Positions 1 to 13,501 of a stretch of 64,000 bases of DNA are shown one piece after another. Positions within the stretch are counted from its first letter, which is position 1. Every line of letters begins with the position of its first letter. This DNA comes from Ceratothoa steindachneri. Taxonomy: Eukaryota > Arthropoda > Malacostraca > Isopoda > Cymothoidae. A program made the translations under genes and the position numbers. The notes below the pieces were generated by a model. It was not told where the DNA came from, made no database searches, and was given only the letters and a program-made list of their open reading frames with translations. The stretch lies in NCBI GenBank assembly GCA_963969495.1, contig OZ018328.1:132094468-132158467 (forward strand). The letters run 5' to 3'.

Positions 1-200
1 ATATGCTGATTGAATTTAACATGAATTGTGGCAACGTAAAACAAATTTCCTTCAATTATCTGATCATGTACATTTATCAACAAAGAAAGCATCCTGCTTT
101 GGTGCAAAAAGCGGATAACTACGTGACAGCTCAAAGAAAAGATTCAAAAAGAAAATGTTCGGTATTAGACGATGGTCCTTCATGCAGCGGTGTTAAAGTA

Positions 201-1398
201 CAGCAAGTCCTCGATTAACGACGAGGTTCCGTTCAAACGACCCCGTCGTTAAGCGATTCCGTCGTTGAACGAACCGACCCCTCCCCCCCATTGACCGACA
301 ATTTGGCCGACGCATCGCGTCAGGCCTATTAATGAAGTCACGTGTTATCGGTACTCGGCACTTGTTCTCTTTATTTCGATTAATCTTTTCTTCATGTTAT
401 TTTAGTGGCTTTTTTTAAGAATAAATTCAAGCTTTTAAGAATAAATTTTAATTTTATTCTTTTCAGTTAGCTTTTGTATGTATGGTAGTAAAAAACACAA
501 ACTTGACAACATTGTTTTATTAACACAAAGTGACATAAGATGCAGAGCAAACAATAATAATAATGTAATAATAATAAACAATAATATGTAATAATAAATT
601 TGTTAAAATACAAACAATTTATAATTCCAATCCTTCAAATATTTCACTTTGTGGAGCAGAATCGAAAATTTCAGGGTATGTAATTAGGGTTTCCATCGAT
701 AGACTCACGCACAGTAGAGGGTCCAGGTAAGAGAGAGGCTCCAGGGAAAGGGGTAGCAGTACTCTTGCTGGGGGTCTGGCTTAGAGATGTATTTTTTTCT
801 GAGAAATTTTAGAATAGACGTCTGTATTGTTTGTCTCTTTTTCTTATCGTAGATATCACGATAACATCGGAGTGCTTCATTTATGTTGCGTTCAACTTTT
901 GTAAAGCTTTCTACGTTCACTTCCATGGTCTCTATGTCCAACATAGCTGCATTTCTCTTTGCGAATGCAGTTGCTAAGCACTTTGCAGTGAACTTCTTTT
1001 GTACCTCGTCTGATTTTTCACTTTCACTTAATTTAACTCTCTAATTTTCGCTGTTCTTCTAAGTCTAACAAATCCTCATTACTCAAATCTCCTTCAACGT
1101 AATCAACAAGTTCCTGCACGTCATCCGGTTCTACTTTTAACTGCAACAATCGTGCAAGGGCACTTATTCTCTTTATTTCAACTAATCCTGATTTGACTTA
1201 TATAATAATTTGTACTCGTGAGGAAGACATGAAAACATGTGCGCAAACAAGTCCGACACGGCAATCTCGGCATTCGGAACGTTATGCGCGCGTCGTAACT
1301 TCGAGAGATTTTTGTTAAACGATAATCGAACCGGTCGTGACGGCCGTCGTAACTCTGAGTCGTCGTTAAACGAGTACGTCGTTAAGTGAGGACTTGCT
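201..1398 (-). mobile_element. pogo/Tigger-like DNA transposon, internally deleted
   Basis: The left end reads CAGCAAGTCCTCGATTAACG preceded by TA; the right end, read inward on the minus strand, is AGCAAGTCCTCACTTAACG. These form an inverted repeat with further related TTAACGACG/TTTAACGACG copies inside each end, the style of pogo/Tigger termini (CAG start, TA target site). About 1.2 kb remains and only the transposase 3' end is kept, so this is a non-autonomous deletion derivative. The right terminal base and flanking TA are altered (CTAA instead of CTGTA). Family assignment rests on terminal style and the transposase tail. Confidence 0.7.
619..1190 (-). pseudogene. C-terminal remnant of pogo/Tigger-type transposase
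   Basis: Reading the minus strand, an acidic stretch (EPDDVQELVDYVEGDLSNED) is followed by LLDLEEQRKLES, then after a frame change SESEKSDEVQKKF..CLATAFAKRNAAMLDIE, and after another frame change a short acidic tail ending FEGLEL and a TAA at 619-621. Acidic tails of this kind, after the DDE catalytic core, are usual in pogo/Tigger transposases. The DNA-binding and catalytic parts are absent: the sequence jumps straight to the terminal repeat at about 1200. At least two frameshifts. Not functional. The specific subfamily cannot be named from this tail. Confidence 0.55.
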
Positions 1399-2157
1399 AA
1401 AGACATTACCGCAGTGTTTTGTGGTGAATATTAAGAAGGTCAAACAATCTGTTGTTGATAAGCTGATTGCAGTTTTATCATACAAGGTGTACATCCACTA
1501 TCAACCATGGAGCCACCAGATTTTGTGAAATTAATTAAAGGTGAGTTCTGAATTAAAAATGTTGTTTACAATTATAGTATTAGTAGTACAGGTTAAGCTC
1601 TTATAACGACCGAATACTAAAGCGTTCGGATCATTGGTCACTACATAGGGTATATAAGGAAGTTAAGTAAAGGAAGACATATAAAAAAAACATAGGTCAA
1701 TAATATATTGCAATAATTTCAAGAGAATCCACATACATATATTCTTAAAGCGCGATATCATTCACATGAAGATATTATTGAATAAAAATTTTTCAGGAAT
1801 CTTTAGTACAATTATTGATCGATTATATGTAGTTATTAGATGAATTTCTATGAATATGTATTTCGTTATAGTAGCAATATCTGTATATCATTATGTCAAA
1901 ACTAGCATGCCCGGCCGTCAAAAATGTAGGAAATAAAGCTTGATAATGTATATATTCCTAACAATACTGAAAGTCAATACTTGACTATGTAATTATGAAT
2001 ATGAAGGTGTAATAATATACGAGTATTTATGAATTAATGCACCAATCTTATATAGCTATAGGATATTCATATAGCTATATTTTATATATATATAATTTTA
2101 TATGCATACCATATATTCTCATTTCACCTACAATAATCACATATTCCACTACTGCAG

Positions 2158-3760
2158 GTCTAAATTCTTCAGTTGACGTCATTTCAAGGCGGACACTAGG
2201 CCAAAATCTTATAGAAGAAGAGAAAGTGACAAGAGCTCTACTGAAGAATAAACTAGACAGCACCTCTTACTTGTCTTACTGCAGATATTTATTTAACTCG
2301 ACACCGTAGTTATTTGGGCGTTACAGTTCATTGGGTATGTTAATATTTTGCTTTTTATGAAATATGAAATTGAAAATGTCTTTACAGTTAGGGAATTATC
2401 AGCTCTTGGCTGAAAGCAGACCTATTTGTTGGTAGAATTCATCTCTATTATATTAATATGTAAAATTTATGGGAACATTTATGAGACAAACATTGGACTG
2501 TTATATCATTTTTTTTAGCTTGAGGATGCTGCTCTTGTCCGTCACAAAGGAGTATTGGCATGCTGTTGCTTCAAAGGAGAACATAGCTAAATCAAGATTT
2601 CTGAACATATAGAGAATATCATCAATGAATACGATACCCCCCCTGCAGAAAATCACGAGCACCGTCACTGATAATGGCTCTAATTTTGTTAAAGCATTTA
2701 AGGAATTTGCAGTCACTGCTGCAAATGTGTCCACAGATTCAGAAGATAGAATCCAGGTAGGTGAAGAAGATCAGCATGAGCACGAGCTGGAGGATAGTTT
2801 CTTAATCAGAAGTGCCTTAGATCAGGAAGAAGACCTATCGTCTGACCCATGCAGCTTCAGCCTAACTAAGCATGTGTGCTCTGCTTCACACACGCTTAGT
2901 CTCGTCGCCACAACTCATGCAAAACAAGCACTAAAAATATCTTCTTTTGCAAATATCAATCATGCTGTGATGGGGGAAATGGTCAGCATTATGGAACAAA
3001 AGCGGTCGTCCAAAATCAGCAAATATTATCAAAACTGTTATCAACTGCTCATTAAAGGTACCTTGCATTACAAGGTGGAACTCTCTCTTTGATGCATTGC
3101 CATTACATTTAAAACACAAGAACAAATTACATCAACTCATGACGTCTCTTGAACTTCCAGTGTTCAGAAGTCACGAAATTGAATTTCTTGGAGAGTGTCT
3201 CAGTTTTGGCTCCTATTGCAGTGGCAATTGATCGCCTACAGGGAGAACAAAACTGTTTTTTGGAGAATTGCTCCTTACCATGCTCACTGTGGAGAGCAGT
3301 GCAGTCACTAAGGCCTTTGGAAAACACTACCAATCTTATTTGACCTTGGCAAATGAAGCCAGTGTTACAAATGCCATTATTTCATCAACAAACCATCCAT
3401 TCTTCACACTCCGCTGGTTAGATATCAGTATTTCATGGGACAGTTTAAGCCACCAAGACTCTGTTAAAAATATTATAATTCAAGTGATTAAGAATTTAGC
3501 AGAAGGACCCGAAGCTGAATCATCCAGTGGTGTATGGGACAGTGACGATTATTTTGGATTTACAAAACCAACTCGAACACGATTAAACGTAGATTTAGAA
3601 TTGTTCAGTTACCTTCAGGATTCAAATAAAATAATTCAAAGTTTAGATAGATATCCAAACATAAAAAACACTACACTTCCGTCGTCAGCTCAAGAACGGA
3701 GTTCTTTATCTGACGAAACATTTCAGCAACTGATATTACTTACAGTAATGCTGATATAAA
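2158..3760 (+). pseudogene. hAT-superfamily transposase, decayed
   Basis: Segments in order: SRRTLGQNLIEEEKVTRALL (2190-2250), then in another frame DIYLTRHRSYLGVTVHWV (2287-2333), the hAT block around the first catalytic region. A possible intron (GTATGTTAAT donor near 2335, TTTTTTTTAG acceptor near 2518) precedes ALVRHKGVLACCCFKG, then KITSTVTDNGSNFVKAFKEF (second catalytic Asp block, near 2650-2710), CSASHTLSLVATTHAK (C..HxLxL), TRWNSLFDALPLHLK (the hAT RW motif, after a frameshift near 3075), and SSAVTKAFGKHYQSYLTLAN. The C-terminal dimerisation block is not recognisable. Frameshifts near 2300, 3075 and 3200 plus a stop at about 2613 make it non-coding. It would have cut and pasted a hAT element in the nucleus. 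Confidence 0.8.
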
Positions 3761-3924
3761 TAGCTAACTGAAATTACATTCTATGGAATTTAATAGTTTT
3801 CGTTTTTTGTAGAACCTAAGTCCAATTGTCATCAAATCTTACATTATTAATTATAATATACAATTTCATTTTAATGGATATTTTTTGTTGTGATACCAAT
3901 GGTCCTTATCGATTGTCATTATAT

Positions 3925-4099
3925 ATCATGCATTTGAAATGTATTTAAAAATGTATCTCAATACATTTAATGTATTTAGTATTTGAATAACTAAATACAT
4001 TTTCAAAATGTATTTAATATTTAGTATCTAAATATAATTTTTTCATGTATTTAATATTTAGTATTTAAATACTTTAAATGTATTTAGTGCCCACCTCTG
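3925..4099 (+). repeat. 3' subterminal repeats and terminus of the hAT element
   Basis: Multiple direct and inverted copies of AAATGTATTT / AAATACATTT and TTTAGTATTTAAATA fill this stretch, which ends TAGTGCCCACCTCTG. Read inward, the end is CAGAGGTGGGCACTA, a typical hAT terminal repeat. It lies 170-340 bp after the transposase relic, so it is probably that element's right end. The expected 8-bp duplication would start CTTGGGTG at 4100; I could not find the matching left end. Confidence 0.65.
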
Positions 4100-7019
4100 C
4101 TTGGGTGGTATCAGGATGTTTGACGATGTGGGTGTCATGACAATGACTTCCTTTTTCATTGCAGAATCTACACCTTCTAAACATACCAAACAATGGAAGG
4201 AGCCCCCATCATAGAAAATAAATGGCTTTAGAACTTATGGACGACTTGGGAAATTCTGAATCCATTATCGTGGAAAAACTTCTAACCAAAATAAAGGACG
4301 AAGATGTCAAACTTTCTGCTCCACTTCCACCATCACTTTAGGTGCAAATTTCAGTGATAATGGTAAAATTCAGCGCACTTATCCTCTTCGTTGGGCAACT
4401 AATATAGTCATCAGATAGGTCTGATTGCTTTATTAATTTTGTGGTAGCAATAAAATGAATTCCAGTGACAAATATAATCTTTATGACGCCAAAAAATGAT
4501 CTGGCATTCAGAAAGATTCGTTGGGTTTTTTTTTGCAATAATACTTATTATGTCGTGTCTAAATTTGCTTGCCAAAACTTGGGGCCATGATAATACTTAA
4601 ATATTTGTCTGAAGAAAATACATCCATCGTTTGAAACACACGGTAGAAGAAGAAACAATACTAGAGAGCAAATTTTTGGTTCGATTTCAGTCTTTATCTT
4701 TATTTGCAAAAATCATAAATGCAACTTGTTTTATATGAAAGAATGAATGATAAGGAGGACTGAATTATATATTTTGAAAGTTATTTAACTAGAAGATGGT
4801 TTATTTATAAACCATCGAATGAATGACATTCCAACCTTAGATGTAGCCTAGGAATATGTACGAAAGTTACATATATGCATAGTATGTTAAACATAGTTTA
4901 CATCTCGAGTTATTTGACTTTACATCCAAAACCACCAATTCATTCCCACTTTCTTCAAGGTGAGTCTCATTCACTCCTAAGAATCACAAATGGCAATTAT
5001 GATTATTCTTAATAAAGCCTGAAAATTTCAGAATTTGGACAAGTCAATCTCACAAATGGACTGAAAAAAATACCTTAAATAAAGAAAATAATGATTAATA
5101 GTTCCACTGAAGATACGACTCCACTACTATTAACAATCAAATTTTAGAACGGGTAAAAGGATCCATATATTTACTTAGAGCAGACAGATTGTGTGACATG
5201 AGTAAAACATGAAAAAAGAAATGAGTAAAACAAAATTAGTTCGAAGATCTGTAGAAATCTTAGTTACTTTTTCAGAAGCAACCTTCCCTTGCATAGGTAG
5301 AAAAGCTTAGTTACTTTTTCTGAAGCAATATTTCAATGCATTGTACAAGTTATAACTTGAACACTGAACACAAAGGTCACGCCAAGCTGACGTAATTTCT
5401 AAGAAACGTCTAATGATACATGTTAACAATAACATACAGGGACCATTGAAGAAATATTTAATTAGAACAAAATCATGGGCAGTATTTATATCGAGAAGAC
5501 TGAAAGTTTTGAACAAGTGCATAATATCTGTTCTAAGAAAAATGACCAAAAGAAACCCCAAACCAGTCCAGAAGACGACTTTGTGGGAGATAGTGGGGCG
5601 GGGAGTGGAATTCTCGCAATGGAAAGATTAACTTGGTCAATTCGACGCTGAACTGTAATCATTGGAAACTTCCTGAGGTCTTTTTCCAGGAGGAAGATGA
5701 AACGAGCTGATGATCATGATTATGTTGTTGCTGATTAAATGTAGAATATCGTCCTATCTTCGACCAACTTATTATGAAACTAGTTTCGTAAGGCTGCCTT
5801 CATCAGTCTTTCATTTCCATCATTATATAGGACTGACGATGTGATACTGTACTTCCAAAATTAATTTCTTAATAGAGGGCTTCGGAAGATAATACTGCGT
5901 TCTTCTCTCTCTTTCGGGACATTTTACTTAATCTGTCACGATGTCTTTATTTTGTCTTTGAAGTAGCGAATAAGCCCCATTTTCCCTGAGTTTTTTTACA
6001 ACTGGGCCTTTTATACTCATAGTGAGTGGTACTCCTGGACCGACTTTGCTCCTTTTTTATTCAAATGTGTTTTATCTTACACCACACCAGTCCTGAAAGC
6101 TCATAAATAGTGGCTTTCACACTAGTCCCTCCGCTTCACTATACTTTAAGAAATCCTCATTAAACAGTGATCTTTTAGCCAGCAGTAAGATTACCTCTCC
6201 CTGACTTCGTGTTTGTAGAGGAGATGGGGATAGCGACTCTCCGTGTCATCAAATATAAATAAAAAGTCGTGCTTTTTCCATTGAAGGCTTTAATAACTGT
6301 CAAATCTGTATACTAGTTGAAAGACAATCCTCTACTCGATTTTTCGTCAGTACTTCTGTTGCCTTCTTTCTCTTTCCCTCGATTCCTAATTTCCCTTTTA
6401 TGGGGCTAAAAATTACCTATTTTTCCGCTGGGGGCTGTCGCCTCGGCGTTGATATTCTGTAACAAGGGCTCCTGGAGGGACTTTCTAGAAATTCCCCCTA
6501 AGAAGTTCTCGCGTTACTTTTTTAAACATGTTTTTTCTCTTATGTACTATAATAAAGAACATTTTAAGGCGAAGAGGATAATTTGGGCTTATCAACGAGT
6601 GCGCAATCTGAGTACCGCCAAAACTAATGGAAGGAGCGGACTGAAAAAATAAAAGGGAAGAAAAGGAAAAAAGAGTGACGAAAAGTAGTTCCAAAACGGA
6701 AAAAGAAAGAAATTTAGTGTAAAAAATGAAGATACTTTCGCTTATTAGAGGAAGAAGGGGAAGAGGGATTGAGAGATGAATGTAAAGTGTAAAGAACTAT
6801 AGGGTGGAAACATGAAGTATAGACTGCTTTTTACAAATCGTTTTAAATATGTTTACATACTCTTAATTATCAATTACTTTCTTGTTGGTTCTTTCAGGAT
6901 TTATTAAGTTTTGTGAACATAATTGGAAATTCATAAAAAATAACACTGGTTTACAAATATAACTATAAAATATGAAGAAATCAACCCTCTGTATGGAAGC
7001 GGGAAGACAGCGGGCGATA
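4100..7019. other. AT-rich DNA, no recognisable gene
   Basis: Only short open frames without family resemblance occur here. A stretch at 4165-4335 looks exon-like (TTCATTGCAG acceptor-like site followed by about 130 bases with one frame), but no protein family is evident. No RNA gene or ordered repeat is visible. Confidence 0.5.
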
Positions 7020-7790
7020 TTTTCCAAAGGTTGAACCTCAGTGAGACCAATTCTGGGGGTTTTAAAGCTATCGAACGTCTTAAGGAGACAGGCAATTTTC
7101 TTTAAAAAAATTAGGGCCGCGCGCGATGTGACCATTCCAAAATTGCTGAAAGATGAGCTAAAACTTCGTTCATTCAAGATAGAGAGTCAAAAGAGCAATA
7201 CTGCTCCTCCAACGGCTCCTTGATGATCAACGGCCTTCAGTTATATGGATGGTTGAGAAGTGTTTCACTGTCCAGCCACCCACAACACAAAATGATCGTG
7301 TGTGGGTACAAAAGAAGAATGAGATTCCGATTGAACCTAGAATATCTTTCAAGAGACAGAAGCAGCTTCGGTGATGGTGTGGGTGGGTGTAACATCAACG
7401 GGCCAAAACACACCTCATATTTTCATTAAAGGGAAGGACGGGAGGGGGGTAAATATCAATCATCATGCTTATTTGGAGATGTTGAAGGAGAAAATCACCC
7501 CCTGAGTGTATTCCACCTTAAGAAATGCCGGTGTAACTCTTCAACAATATGAAGCAACCCCACCTATATTTTGAAAGGTTTTGGTCAAAGGAGCTTTGGC
7601 TTTCTTCTTCCCCAGATTTTACCCCATGGACTTTGTAGTTTGGTCAAGCCTTGACCAGAAAGCCTATACCAAATCTCATCAAAGTGGCGAAGTTATAAAA
7701 GGCAAACTAGAAAAATGTTGGGAGAAAATATCAGCTGAAATCCTGTGTGTCACTTGAGTTTAGGTCATACCTATACTTTGTCGTCTCAAC
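7020..7790 (+). pseudogene. Tc1/mariner-superfamily transposase relic (maT-like)
   Basis: Scattered over the three plus frames are FKAIERLKETG (helix-turn-helix zone, ~7060), VTIPKLLKDELKLRSFK, then RPSVIWMVEKCFTVQ (~7230, where families normally have TDEK), VMVWVGVTSTGQNTPHIFIKG (7375-7430), AYLEMLKEKITP, VTLQQYEATP (~7530, normally QQDGA..H), and FYPMDFVVWSSLDQKA (~7615, normally SPDLNPMDF). So the first catalytic Asp has been replaced and the second has become Tyr, with many frame changes. It is an old, dead copy; no terminal repeats were identified. Confidence 0.75.
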
Positions 7791-7799
7791 GACGCAAAA

Positions 7800-10700
7800 G
7801 AGATCCAATTTAACATTAGTTACATCATCTTGTGGCATATTATTTTTCTATTTCATTCTTCTCTAAGTATTTGTATATTACATTGTGTTTCGAAGATAAT
7901 TATTAACTATCAGTCTACACCTCCTATTACAACCTTGTAGAAAATAAATGTTGATGATAACTATGGAGGAAAAGACTAGTGACAAAGCTCGTTATCAATA
8001 GATACTAGAAAAAGGAGAACTTATTCTAAACTCTTGCTGAAGTTAACAATAAACAAATGTGCATAATAATTTTTTAGGGCAACCAATCTTGTCAGTTCTA
8101 AATGCAGGATTGTATACAAAGTTTCGTTCGATAAATAATAATTATTCAAGAAAACTAAACATAATCTTAAGTGATAGAAATACCATAGATGCAGTACCTT
8201 GCCATCCTCATATGTTAAAGTTCATCAACTAAGCTCCCGATTCCATGGAGATCCAATAATTACAAGAATATATATTTATCCACCGGACGAAACTTTGCAT
8301 ACAATACTGTATATTTAAAAGGTCGGTAACAACATCAAACCACTCATCAAACTTTCGAGTCACCCTTGTGCATATTCACGTGAGTTTACACATAAACGCA
8401 GACACGTTCCCACGTAAACGTGCCTGTGTGCATGTTAGTTGTGCTTTCTCACTTTTACTGCTCATCCGCTCCATCACGTATTTCTCTAATTAAAACGTTC
8501 ATGGACAAATATAGATCATAAAAAAAAAGCAAATAAATCGGTCAAAATGTCGCAAGTTATCTGCAAATGTTTCCTATATCTCCCAGACTCACTAACTTAG
8601 GTGTATTGAGGTTTAAAATTCTTTCTGTATTTACTTTTTTTAAAAATATGACCAAACTAACCAAAGTATATTTTCCAAAATATACGGGAAAGCGATTTGT
8701 ATGAAAATGGTGGTCTCCTGACAGGTCTGTCGGTTGATGCCGCCTCTTTTATTGAGGAGCTAAGAGTCAGGGGGGTAAGTTCCGGTGATGGAATGTCTTC
8801 TTTGTGGTTGCATTTATGGATAATGATTTTTTTTGGCAATATTTACTAATTATATCTCTAATTTTAACAATCTCTTTGTTTGCTTTTTTCTTCTTTTACT
8901 AATTTGGGATTCCTTCAAATGCCAATTGGTCTCTTGATCAATTAGTCCAATGACTATTTTCCTATATATTAGAGTAGAAATATGCGTTGTAACCATTCAT
9001 CCATTAGACGAATCGACCATTTTACCGAATGGTATTCGAACGAATCGGCGGTAGCTTAATCATTCCAAATTGCTATTAATCCCCGCCCCTTGCCACTTTC
9101 TTCCCCCACTGCACCAACCGACTCTCGTTCAATTACACTCCTCTGCTCTTCTTCTTTCTTTATCTATCCATTATTTACTGAACCCCATGTACCTTGTCAA
9201 GGTCATGGAAAAGAGAGACGGGGGGGGGGGGAAGGAATTTGACTTGGTAACCTGAAAAGAAAAGTGGCGTTGAGAGTTACGTAGTGTAAGTAGCATCTTT
9301 GGGGGTTTGATCGAGCTGACTACCTTCAATAGATTTTTCAGTTCGACTAACTCTACCGCTTTTTGGAACTTTTTAAAAATCTTTCAAGGGGAGATGACTT
9401 AGCTGGTTTTTTACCTATTATAAAAAAAATCACCATAACCTCCTACTCAATGAGAGAGCGTTGGCATACTCCTTATCCCTGTTCAACCACGCCATTTATC
9501 CAATCGAGGGTTTTATTGGTCATATCAACAAGTACTTAGTTGAGGGTTTTATTGGTCATACCAACAAGTACTTAATTACAACTCATGTCAGAGAATCACC
9601 TCTGGAGCTACAAGGCTCTAAATCGTGCCATAATAATATTATTTATTTTATCAGCCACTCTGTTTGCCTCTGCTGTTTATTCTTTACATAAGCTTTTTTA
9701 CTGACCTCTGCCTCCGATGGTTAACACTGCTTTTTAAGGACCGGTTTTCTTTAATGGCTCTTGGTTATACCACCTCATCCCTTCACCTAATGAGGCTCAA
9801 AGCTTATATTTTAGAGAGGCAATTCCCTTTTGAAAGGCTACAAACTCCAATACTAAGGGAATCTTTTATATTGGTTACGCACAACAGTTTCGATTCATTA
9901 ACTAATATGAAAATTTTATTTCATTTCATTGACTGTTTCAACTGTCTTTCATGCCCTTGATGGCGAGTGTCAATTTCCTTTGTGTTGGCGTACTTCAGGT
10001 GGTGAAAGTTTTCGATTTGCATTTTATTTATGCTGTTACTTTATTTCGGTATTGATTTAATATTCTTTAAAATCATTCAGAAACGAATGGACCCTCTGCA
10101 TTACACGGCTCCTCTTTCAATTCTTAATGCCATTTTTGTTAATTGTAACAGCACGGGTGTGCCGCAATTACCCTCCGTTTCTTAATTGTACATTGCGAGA
10201 TTATTGCTGCCGGTCTGACCATAAATTCTAGATGCCGTTCTCAAATGGTCCTACTCTCACTACTGAGAGCCACATTAATATTGTATTGTACTCAAAAGTG
10301 TACTTTTACTCTATCATATAGTGGGCAGTTGAGAATGCCAGCGGGGTGTCTCTTGTGTGGCACTGTTAAAGGCTGAAATCATTTTTCCAGATTAGTGTTA
10401 TTCCAGACGCGGAGTGGCAAAGGTGTGTTAAGTTGGCTCTGAGGGTTATGTCACAGAACTCTGTCAGGGAAGTAAAGAGCCTTTTTTTTTCTCGTTTGTA
10501 CTGGCAAGTGTCACGTTTTATGAATTCGATTGACGTTTGGAACGGATGATTTTTATTTAAAACTAATTAGTCATTTTATATTATTTACTCATGCTCTGAT
10601 CATTTAGATCACATGAAATGTCAGTACAAAACTAGTGAATCTTCAGTGTTTTTAAATGTACATTGAATTGATTTCAAGCGCTCTTTCGTCCTCTTTCTTG

Positions 10701-12390
10701 ATAAAGACATCCTCTATGTATTTTTTTCCTAGTAAATAACCACATTTGGTTCTCATTTTGGCTGGTGACAAAAGATAACCAAAATCGAATTGATACTGAA
10801 GTGTATTTACATGATGTGCAGAAATCTCTAAGAGCAAAATTTATGGCTGGAAATCCCAAGACTTTTGAAAGTACAGTTTCATACAGCATATATTGGAAAC
10901 TATATAACCGCCACTAAATTTTCAGCACTTACACGTTGGCATTTATATCAATCAAGTGTATAATTGTGTGGTCTCAATAAAGAGAGGAGTGCTATTTAAA
11001 AATTTTATTCACTTTCGTATGCAAGAGATCGGTGTATAATAAAATCGTTTGATGATCACTTATCTCTTCGAAATCATAAGATTTCGTGACTTTGGTATCT
11101 TTTTTGAGAAGGTGGGGCGTTATTTGTTGATATTTGTTATGAGAAGCTGAAGAATTCTGCCCTAAGGATTGCTTACAGGTGCTTGTTTGTTGCTTGCTTC
11201 AAGGACGCTGATGGAAGTCATCCTCAAGGGAACTGTAAGACGTTTTTTACCAGGAGTGTTGAAAATGGACTACATCGTGCATTGTTTCATTGCCAGCGAG
11301 GAATAATGATCAATCTGTTTCGAAGGTCAGGGAAGCATGTATCAAGACAGAACCATTGGATCAAGGTTGCTTTGGAGCTGTCAGAATTCTAGTTCAAAGA
11401 CAAAAAAGGTAAATTTGGAAAAGTTCGGCGACATTTGTCGTTCATCCTTTTGTTTCCTTAGTAGCTTTACAGTCTATTTTTGGTTCCTTGATCCATTATC
11501 CTGCAAATTAAAAAAACAATGGGAAAATAGTATTTGCACTCCATTGTTTGTGCTTTTCTGGACTTAATTGTTTTTTGAATATGTACTACATGGAGACGTG
11601 GCTATGCCCTTGTTATTTGCCACATTATGTTATCTTAAACTACTGCATTATTAGGTTTGATTTTTTAAGTGATTTTGGTTGGTTGGTAGCTCACCCACCG
11701 ATAATATTACGTATTTCCATGTTTGAAATGATATATTCGAAATGTTTTCGTCAAGTATCCTAGTCTTTACATTTTTCTACTATTAATGTATGTATTTTGT
11801 TTTATTTTGGTCATTTCTGATGTGTGAATATGTGCAGCACTTAATTGAATCCTCCCCAATCACTCTTTCTCTGTTCGCTTTTATTTTGTTACACACACCC
11901 ACACACCCATTCCTATTAACCGTTAAGGAGCCTAAATTTGCTTCTTTGCGTGCCGATATATTTTTTTTTCAATATTACAGCCTAATTTTGGCATTTTACT
12001 GCATGATTCTATTCGTATTTCTTTCTACCCATACTTCCCTCTTTTTCGGGAGTGGATAGACCACGTCCAAGATTAAAGATGGCATTTGAGCTCCTTTTAA
12101 AAATTCCTTTCTCGTCAAGACTGTCTCCCACCTCCTTCAAACGGTCGAGTAGAGCACAGACGCATCAGAGCCCAATTAAGGGTCGCTTATACCGTCTTGG
12201 AGCTTATTCGGGGATGAAAAGAAGCCATGAAAGCAAAAGAAGGATAGAAATAGTTTCTGGTCGTCTCGAGTTGTCTCAGTGAACCCTTGAATGAAAAACC
12301 TTTATTCCTTCGGTATGCTTCTGGGCATAAACTGGTCTCTATCAATAAAGGACATACTATTGAAGAAATATAACCAATGAATGTTGGTAC
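7800..12390. other. AT-rich DNA, no recognisable gene
   Basis: Contains a short G-run at about 9219 and one small tandem duplication (listed separately). Several 60-100 codon open frames (for example 9664-9960 and 11790-12059) are low-complexity and rich in Phe, Leu and Tyr, as expected of random AT-rich DNA. No conserved motif or structured RNA was recognised. Confidence 0.5.
9506..9577. repeat. 36-bp direct duplication
   Basis: The sequence GAGGGTTTTATTGGTCATAC/T plus CAACAAGTACTTAGTT/ATT occurs twice head to tail, starting at 9506 and 9542, with about two mismatches. A recent local duplication. Confidence 0.9.
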
Positions 12391-12399
12391 AAGGGTTAT

Positions 12400-12570
12400 A
12401 ATAATATTCGAAGATGACAGGGCTTTCTGTATCCTCTACCTTTCGGATGGTGAATCAAAAAGGCAGAACAGGCAATTTAGAGCCAACAGTGAAGCATGGT
12501 ATTGGCTAAAAAAAATAATTTGGGGTGCATTTTTCTAGTCGAAACTGGCTCATCTTAGCTTATTGCAATA
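12400..12570 (+). pseudogene. Tc1-like transposase fragment
   Basis: The short run LEPTVKHGIG followed, in a shifted frame, by IIWGAFF corresponds to the Tc1 block that normally reads P.TVKHGGGSVMVWG, just after the first catalytic Asp region (here DDRAFCILYLSDGES, where FSDESRF...SDG is expected). Only about 50 residues are recognisable and frames change at least twice. Flanking sequence to about 12660 could be more of the same relic. Confidence 0.45.
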
Positions 12571-13501
12571 CATCAGAATCTCTGTAGTTGTTGTTGCTTA
12601 CTTTAATCTAAAAAGCGAAAATCAACTATGGCACTCCGCCATAATTTTCTAAAGATATATTTTTTAATCCTAATCTATTAATCCTATAATGCGTGGCACA
12701 AAGTCTTCTTCAGGCTTCAATTAAACTGTCAAGTCCTGAAATTTCTAGTCCACAGAGACAAATGTCAAGTTATATAGACATTTCATTCACTTAATAGAAA
12801 TAAATCATTTATAGCTTAATCGGCTACAAGTACAACTTGCTGATATCGTATTCCGTCTTTCTGGAAAAGTAATAAAATATTACGAGTCAGAATTCTCTTT
12901 ATTATTTCCTAAACCCTTAATTCACACATAGGATCCTACGATCTTTATCGTGTTTACTTTTTCAGTATCTTGCGAAATAAATTCTCCGGTTCCTAGTTTG
13001 AGGTTTCTCAGAGTTGATGTAATTACGGGTTCGTGCACGCATTACTGTGGAGTCTAGCAGATTTGGGAGGCAGCCTCTGCTATTGTATATAGTTTTAAGG
13101 GGTTATGGGGGGTATGAGCGTGCCTCGGAATAGGGCAGAGTTCCCGCCAGCGGTTGATCATATAATTTTTTTGTTTGTTTCTTGCTGGGTTTTTTTGTCT
13201 GAGTTTGTGATCTTTATTACTTTTGTAAATATTTAGCCTATTTTTATCTAAGAAACAAAGAGTAATATGTAATTCCAGCGGCTTATGCCCTCGCTGGCAA
13301 TCGCTATATGAGCGTCAAAAAGAAAAAAAAAGATGTAATTCCACTACGCCTACATTTTCGCTTGTGCCCGTCATCCTCCTATTTTTTTCTTCACTCATAC
13401 ATAAACCATCCTTGAGCACGAAGGAGTCTATTTATCTATATCAGTGTTATTCAACCTATTGTCATTACCCCTCTTCCCTTCTAACAGCCCTATTCACACT
13501 G

